DNA from: Aquimarina sp.
GTDB taxonomy: Bacteria > Bacteroidota > Bacteroidia > Flavobacteriales > Flavobacteriaceae
NCBI GenBank assembly: GCA_002697475.1
Contig: NZVW01000079.1
Location: forward strand, 1-19,227
Length of the DNA stretch: 19,227 bases
Direction of reading: 5' to 3'
Positions 16,344-19,227 of this stretch are shown in pieces; positions within the stretch are counted from its first letter, which is position 1, and every line of letters begins with the position of its first letter. A model generated the notes under the pieces. That model was not told where the DNA came from and ran no database searches. It saw nothing but the letters and a program-made list of their open reading frames with translations. The position numbers and the translations under genes were made by a program.

Positions 16344-16380
16344 AAGGCTCCGACTACATATATCTGGTTTTCGGAGCCTT
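16344..16380. terminator. Stem-loop after the oxidoreductase gene
   Basis: Perfect 10-bp stem AAGGCTCCGA (16344-16353) with TCGGAGCCTT (16371-16380), 17-nt loop, 8 nt past the stop. There is no T run on the plus side, whereas the minus strand has TTTTAATT after the stem, so plus-strand efficiency is uncertain. Confidence 0.65.
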
Positions 16381-16450
16381 AAGTATATAGTGTTTTGTAG
16401 CTAAAATCAGAAAGTAATGCTAATTTCTATCCTCTGATCAAACTAAAGAT

Positions 16451-16477
16451 GTGTATTTTTATAGAGATACAATTGTT
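16451..16477 (+). promoter_or_regulatory. 27-nt motif shared with the AraC control region
   Basis: Identical at 24 of 27 positions to 14278-14304 and 14489-14515. Conserved blocks are GTGTA, TTTTATA and ATACAATTGTT. It ends 3 nt before the ATG at 16481. Either a promoter giving a nearly leaderless transcript or an operator. Because it begins with GTG in frame, automated callers may wrongly start the gene here. Confidence 0.5.
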
Positions 16478-16480
16478 AGC

Positions 16481-16816
16481 ATGAATTACAACCATAAAAC
16501 ATTTAAACCGGTTTCTAATACGGATAACGGAGAAACCTCAGAGGACACTATCTTTAAATATAAACAAGAGGGTAATATACTGACTGCAGTGTATAGTGGT
16601 GGTAAAATCAAGAAAGGACATTTAATCGGATTGGTGGACGACAAGGGTAACATTGAAATGCGTTACCACCAGGTAAATGATCAGGGACAATTGATGACCG
16701 GTATCTGTTTTTCAACACCAGAGATTTTAGCAAATGGCAAAATTCGACTTCACGAAACCTGGGAATGGACTTCCGGAGATAAATCAAAAGGGAAATCGAT
16801 ATTGGAGGAGTGTTAA
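16481..16816 (+). CDS. Small conserved protein, often labelled N-acetylglutamate synthase in Bacteroidota
   Basis: A 111-residue soluble protein starting MNYNHKTFKPVSNTDNGE. Strands IFKYKQEGNILTAVYSGG, GHLIGLVDDKGNIEMRYHQV and GKIRLHETWEWTSGD suggest a small antiparallel beta-barrel. From memory, close homologues in flavobacteria are labelled N-acetylglutamate synthase, but no acetyl-CoA-binding GNAT motif is present, so I regard that name as unsupported. The ATG at 16481 is preferred over the in-frame GTG at 16451, which lies in a motif shared with another gene's control region. Function unknown; the acidic Trp-rich C-terminus may bind a ligand. Confidence 0.82.
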   Translation: MNYNHKTFKPVSNTDNGETSEDTIFKYKQEGNILTAVYSGGKIKKGHLIGLVDDKGNIEMRYHQVNDQGQLMTGICFSTPEILANGKIRLHETWEWTSGDKSKGKSILEEC

Positions 16817-16953
16817 AATACTGTCACTAAGCATAATCAGAGATTTGACGCGGTTAATCGCTCACTCTTTCCCTCTTGTCCTGAAATAAACTGACACTAA
16901 TACATAAGAAGCAACACGGGATGTTATTTTTACGTATCTGTATACTTAATTAG

Positions 16954-17358
16954 ATGATGAACAAAGTATTAAAATATAGCCTGCTGATTTTTGGAATAGT
17001 GATTATAGTCCTTTTAGCATTAATTACATTTGGGCTCTATACTATGGAAATCGAAGATCATTATGGTGATTATCAAGAACTTTTTTACCAGGCAAAAGAT
17101 GCGGATATTATCATCAATGAAGCTACATCTCAATTTGGAATCATAGATAAAAACTGGAAGCGATTGAACATTTGGACAAAAGAGAAAGATACAACGGATG
17201 TATACTTTTTTGTCAGTAAGCAAAGTAATGATTCAAATATAAAGATATACCGCCCAATAGCAGAGCTTGAAGGACTCAGACAAATGGAGTTTGATGCTAT
17301 AAAACAATTGATTACAGAAAAGAAACTTAAGTTAATACTGGAGTATCAAAAGGAATAA
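16954..17358 (+). CDS. Single-pass membrane protein of unknown function
   Basis: A 134-residue protein with one hydrophobic helix at about residues 9-31 (SLLIFGIVIIVLLALITFGL), which serves as signal anchor, and a soluble domain of about 100 residues beyond it, probably extracytoplasmic. The domain contains GIIDKNWKRLNIWTKEKD and ends with a charged helix, EKKLKLILEYQKE. No lipobox cysteine is present. I do not recognise the family. Two adjacent ATG codons (16954 and 16957) could both start it. The upstream sequence ATTTTTACGTATCTGTATAC faintly resembles the 27-nt motif before the previous gene. Confidence 0.72.
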   Translation: MMNKVLKYSLLIFGIVIIVLLALITFGLYTMEIEDHYGDYQELFYQAKDADIIINEATSQFGIIDKNWKRLNIWTKEKDTTDVYFFVSKQSNDSNIKIYRPIAELEGLRQMEFDAIKQLITEKKLKLILEYQKE

Positions 17359-17415
17359 ATAAGTACCAGGTAACAACTGTCGCTAAACAAACATATCATC
17401 TGATAAATCGTACAT

Positions 17416-17862
17416 ATGAAGATAAACGAATTGATAACATTTTTTGAAAATGATTTAAACAGTGTCATCGCTGAATTGGAGTTGTATACCAATGAAGAGA
17501 ATATATGGCGAATAGAAAAGAACATTGCTAATTCAGCAGGAAATTTAAGCCTGCATCTCATTGGTAATTTACATACGTTTATTGGTAAGGAAATTGGAAA
17601 AACAGACTATATCAGGAATAGGGAGCTTGAGTTTTCTCAAAAGAATATTCCCAGAACTAACTTGATACACGATCTAAATGACACTATAGCAATGGTAAAG
17701 AAATCTTTGCTTTCTATTACTGAGGAAGACTTGAAAAAGGATTACCCCTTGATGAAGTTTACAAAAGTAGAAACGGTTGAATATTTACTCGTGCATCTCA
17801 TAAAACACTTGGCGTATCATCTGGGACAAATTAATTATCATAGACGCTTAATAGACGAGTAA
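17416..17862 (+). CDS. DinB-like four-helix-bundle protein
   Basis: A 148-residue protein of the DinB/YfiT-type superfamily (DUF1572-like). The probable metal triad is His47 in NLSLHLIGNLHTF, with His131 and His135 in LIKHLAYHLGQINYHRRL. Such proteins form dimeric helical bundles that bind a divalent metal; several are thiol-dependent transferases, for example with bacillithiol, but many are uncharacterised. The protein is full length, with no export signal. It is followed 39 nt later by an AraC gene with a GTG start, so the two are probably co-transcribed. Confidence 0.88.
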   Translation: MKINELITFFENDLNSVIAELELYTNEENIWRIEKNIANSAGNLSLHLIGNLHTFIGKEIGKTDYIRNRELEFSQKNIPRTNLIHDLNDTIAMVKKSLLSITEEDLKKDYPLMKFTKVETVEYLLVHLIKHLAYHLGQINYHRRLIDE

Positions 17863-17901
17863 AAACCATTAATCAAAATAGCTACCTCAAGTACATACAC
17901 G

Positions 17902-18714
17902 GTGGATGAACTTAATATCATAAGAGCATATTACAAACCGATTCAACCCACAGTTTCGGTTAGACATCCTGAAATATCCTATCAGGAAGTTCAACCCAAT
18001 ACTAAAATTGAAAATTATGTGTATTGTTTTTGGCAGCTAAAAACCAGGCAACCGCTACAACAGGATTATTACTATAGAGTGGTTTCTGATGGTTGTATTG
18101 ACATTTTTTTTGACCACAAAAACCCTAGAGATAATTTTGTGATGGGATTCTGCCGAAAGTATACGCAATTTCCAATAGGGAAGGAGTTTGATTTCATTGG
18201 TATTCGGTTTTTACCTTCAGCATTCACCATGCTGTATGGAATAGATGCAAAAACCTTAAGCGATCAATCCCAGGAACTCCACAATATCTTACCTGATTTT
18301 TCAGATTGGATTAATACAACAATCAACCCTTCTGATTCCTTTGATACCATCGTAAAAGCTCTGAACGAGAAGCTCACTATATATTCAAAAAATCAAACCG
18401 TATCCTGTGACCAACGATTTTTAAAAGCACTACAGCTGATTTTTCAAAACAATGGGTACCTAGACACTGAAAAAGATTTGGATATTGGGATATCTCCTCG
18501 ACAACTACGTAGAATTTTTAATTTCTATATCGGTACTACAGCCAAAACATTTAGCAATGTTGTGCGCTTTCAGCACATTTTGAACACCAGTCCTTCAAAG
18601 CAGACTCTTAAAGATAGTAAGCCATATTTTGACGTTGGTTTTTTTGATCAGGCTCATTTTATCAAAACGTTTAAAACGTTTTATGGTGTAACACCTTCTG
18701 AGGCATTCGATTAA
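17902..18714 (+). CDS. AraC family regulator with DUF6597-like N-terminal domain
   Basis: A 270-residue regulator. The N-terminal domain holds YRVVSDGCIDIFFD (about 78-91) and FIGIRFLPSAFTMLYGI (about 118-134), typical of the DUF6597 sensor domain of AraC proteins. The C-terminal HTH region (about 175-270) has ISPRQLRRIFNFYIGTTAKTF and, at the second helix-turn-helix, DVGFFDQAHFIKTFKTFYG, ending GVTPSEAFD. The start is GTG at 17902: the upstream frame is closed by TAA at 17860-17862 with no other NTG start in between, and the nearby ATG at 17906 is out of frame. It probably shares a transcript with the DinB-like gene and may control it or the VOC gene downstream. Confidence 0.9.
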   Translation: MDELNIIRAYYKPIQPTVSVRHPEISYQEVQPNTKIENYVYCFWQLKTRQPLQQDYYYRVVSDGCIDIFFDHKNPRDNFVMGFCRKYTQFPIGKEFDFIGIRFLPSAFTMLYGIDAKTLSDQSQELHNILPDFSDWINTTINPSDSFDTIVKALNEKLTIYSKNQTVSCDQRFLKALQLIFQNNGYLDTEKDLDIGISPRQLRRIFNFYIGTTAKTFSNVVRFQHILNTSPSKQTLKDSKPYFDVGFFDQAHFIKTFKTFYGVTPSEAFD

Positions 18715-18720
18715 GTTTGT

Positions 18721-18762
18721 CCGATTTTTACAATCGGCCAATTCAATCTCCATCTACATTTG
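18721..18762 (+). promoter_or_regulatory. Hairpin and candidate -7 box before the VOC gene
   Basis: CCGATT-tttac-AATCGG (18721-18737) lies 6 nt after the AraC stop, without a T run. TACATTTG at 18755-18762 fits the Bacteroidota -7 consensus and is 20 nt before the ATG, but no -33 TTG lies at the usual distance. Confidence 0.45.
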
Positions 18763-18782
18763 TTCTCATACAAAAACATAAA

Positions 18783-19227
18783 ATGAAAGCATTACTCTTC
18801 ACCTCATTTGTTTTACTATTTGGAATCTCAAATGCACAAAAAAAGATGGATATGAAATTAAACGCAGGTATCATAACCGAAAAATTACAGGAAACCAAAA
18901 GGTTTTACACAGAAGTTTTAGACTTTGGTGTACGTTTTGAAAATGAATTTTATTTACTGCTTCACACACCTAATCATTCCGCAGACATTAGCTTCTTGTT
19001 ACCTAATCACCCGAGTCAAAAGCCTATTTTCCAGTCCGCATTTAATGGAAAAGGAGTTTATCTGACTATTGAAGTGGCAAACGTAGATGAAGTTTATAAA
19101 GAGCTAAAGGAAAAGGGGGTTGCGATAGAAATAGAGATTAGAGACGAACCCTGGGGAGACAGACATTTTACTATCAAGGATCCTAACGGAATAGGGATTG
19201 ATATTGTAACCTATACGAAGCCTGATG
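18783..19227 (+). CDS. Exported VOC (glyoxalase-like) family protein, 3' end outside window
   Basis: 148 codons are visible and the frame is still open at the window edge. Residues 1-18 form a signal peptide (LLFGISNA), so the protein is exported. The rest is a vicinal-oxygen-chelate fold: a first beta-alpha-beta unit with AGIITEKLQETKRFYTEVL, and a second with GVYLTIEVANVDEVYKEL and the family end motif EPWGDRHFTIKDPNGIGIDI (122-141). Only a few residues are probably missing. VOC proteins include glyoxalases, dioxygenases and antibiotic-binding proteins; this one cannot be placed further. An export signal is unusual for the family. Confidence 0.9.
   Translation, partial: MKALLFTSFVLLFGISNAQKKMDMKLNAGIITEKLQETKRFYTEVLDFGVRFENEFYLLLHTPNHSADISFLLPNHPSQKPIFQSAFNGKGVYLTIEVANVDEVYKELKEKGVAIEIEIRDEPWGDRHFTIKDPNGIGIDIVTYTKPD

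Overview
The window looks like a chromosomal segment of a marine-type Bacteroidota, most likely Flavobacteriaceae. The support is low G+C, A-rich start regions with few Shine-Dalgarno sites, a TTG-N17-TAnnTTTG promoter at 15441-15468, a type IX secretion (T9SS) C-terminal sorting domain, and dispersed stem-loop repeats with cores such as GGTCTCGATACAA and CACTCGACC. These are inferences from sequence style and recognised families; no database was searched.

Layout. (1) 171-3202: a housekeeping pair, an exported M1 aminopeptidase and a patatin-like lipase, 8 nt apart and probably co-transcribed. (2) 3203-4541: non-coding, full of dispersed repeats and hairpins. (3) 4542-5240: a helical protein of unknown function with a clear terminator. 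(4) 5312-8630: an accessory island. It holds a decayed tract with 21-bp periodicity, a cluster of stem-loops bounded by a short direct repeat, a nuclease-plus-SIR2 gene interrupted by one in-frame TAA, a fold-back spacer of about 180 bp, and a three-helix membrane protein. (5) 8632-13593: two 224-bp direct repeats, exactly 4738 bp apart, bracketing a 1285-residue modular T9SS surface protein. (6) 13676-19227: small genes that are mostly regulators or stress-type enzymes: an ankyrin protein, two AraC regulators, an NmrA-like oxidoreductase, a short conserved protein, a one-helix membrane protein, a DinB-fold protein and an exported VOC protein cut by the window edge.

The most interesting stretch is 6056-8630. 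The gene at 6370-7869 reads in one frame as a PD-(D/E)xK nuclease-like domain followed by a SIR2-like NADase domain, an arrangement typical of anti-phage effectors. A single TAA at 6868-6870 falls in the linker. No ATG, GTG or TTG lies between that stop and the NAD-binding loop, so the SIR2 half cannot start correctly by itself. The gene is preceded by several stem-loops and a 20-bp perfect palindrome, and followed by a spacer with nested inverted repeats that resembles a gene-cassette junction. Whether this is a decayed defence gene or one with regulated readthrough cannot be settled from sequence alone.

The right-hand part also shows repeat-driven change. The control region of the first AraC gene is duplicated at an exact 211-bp offset, and a 27-nt motif inside it recurs (24 of 27 positions) directly before the gene at 16481.
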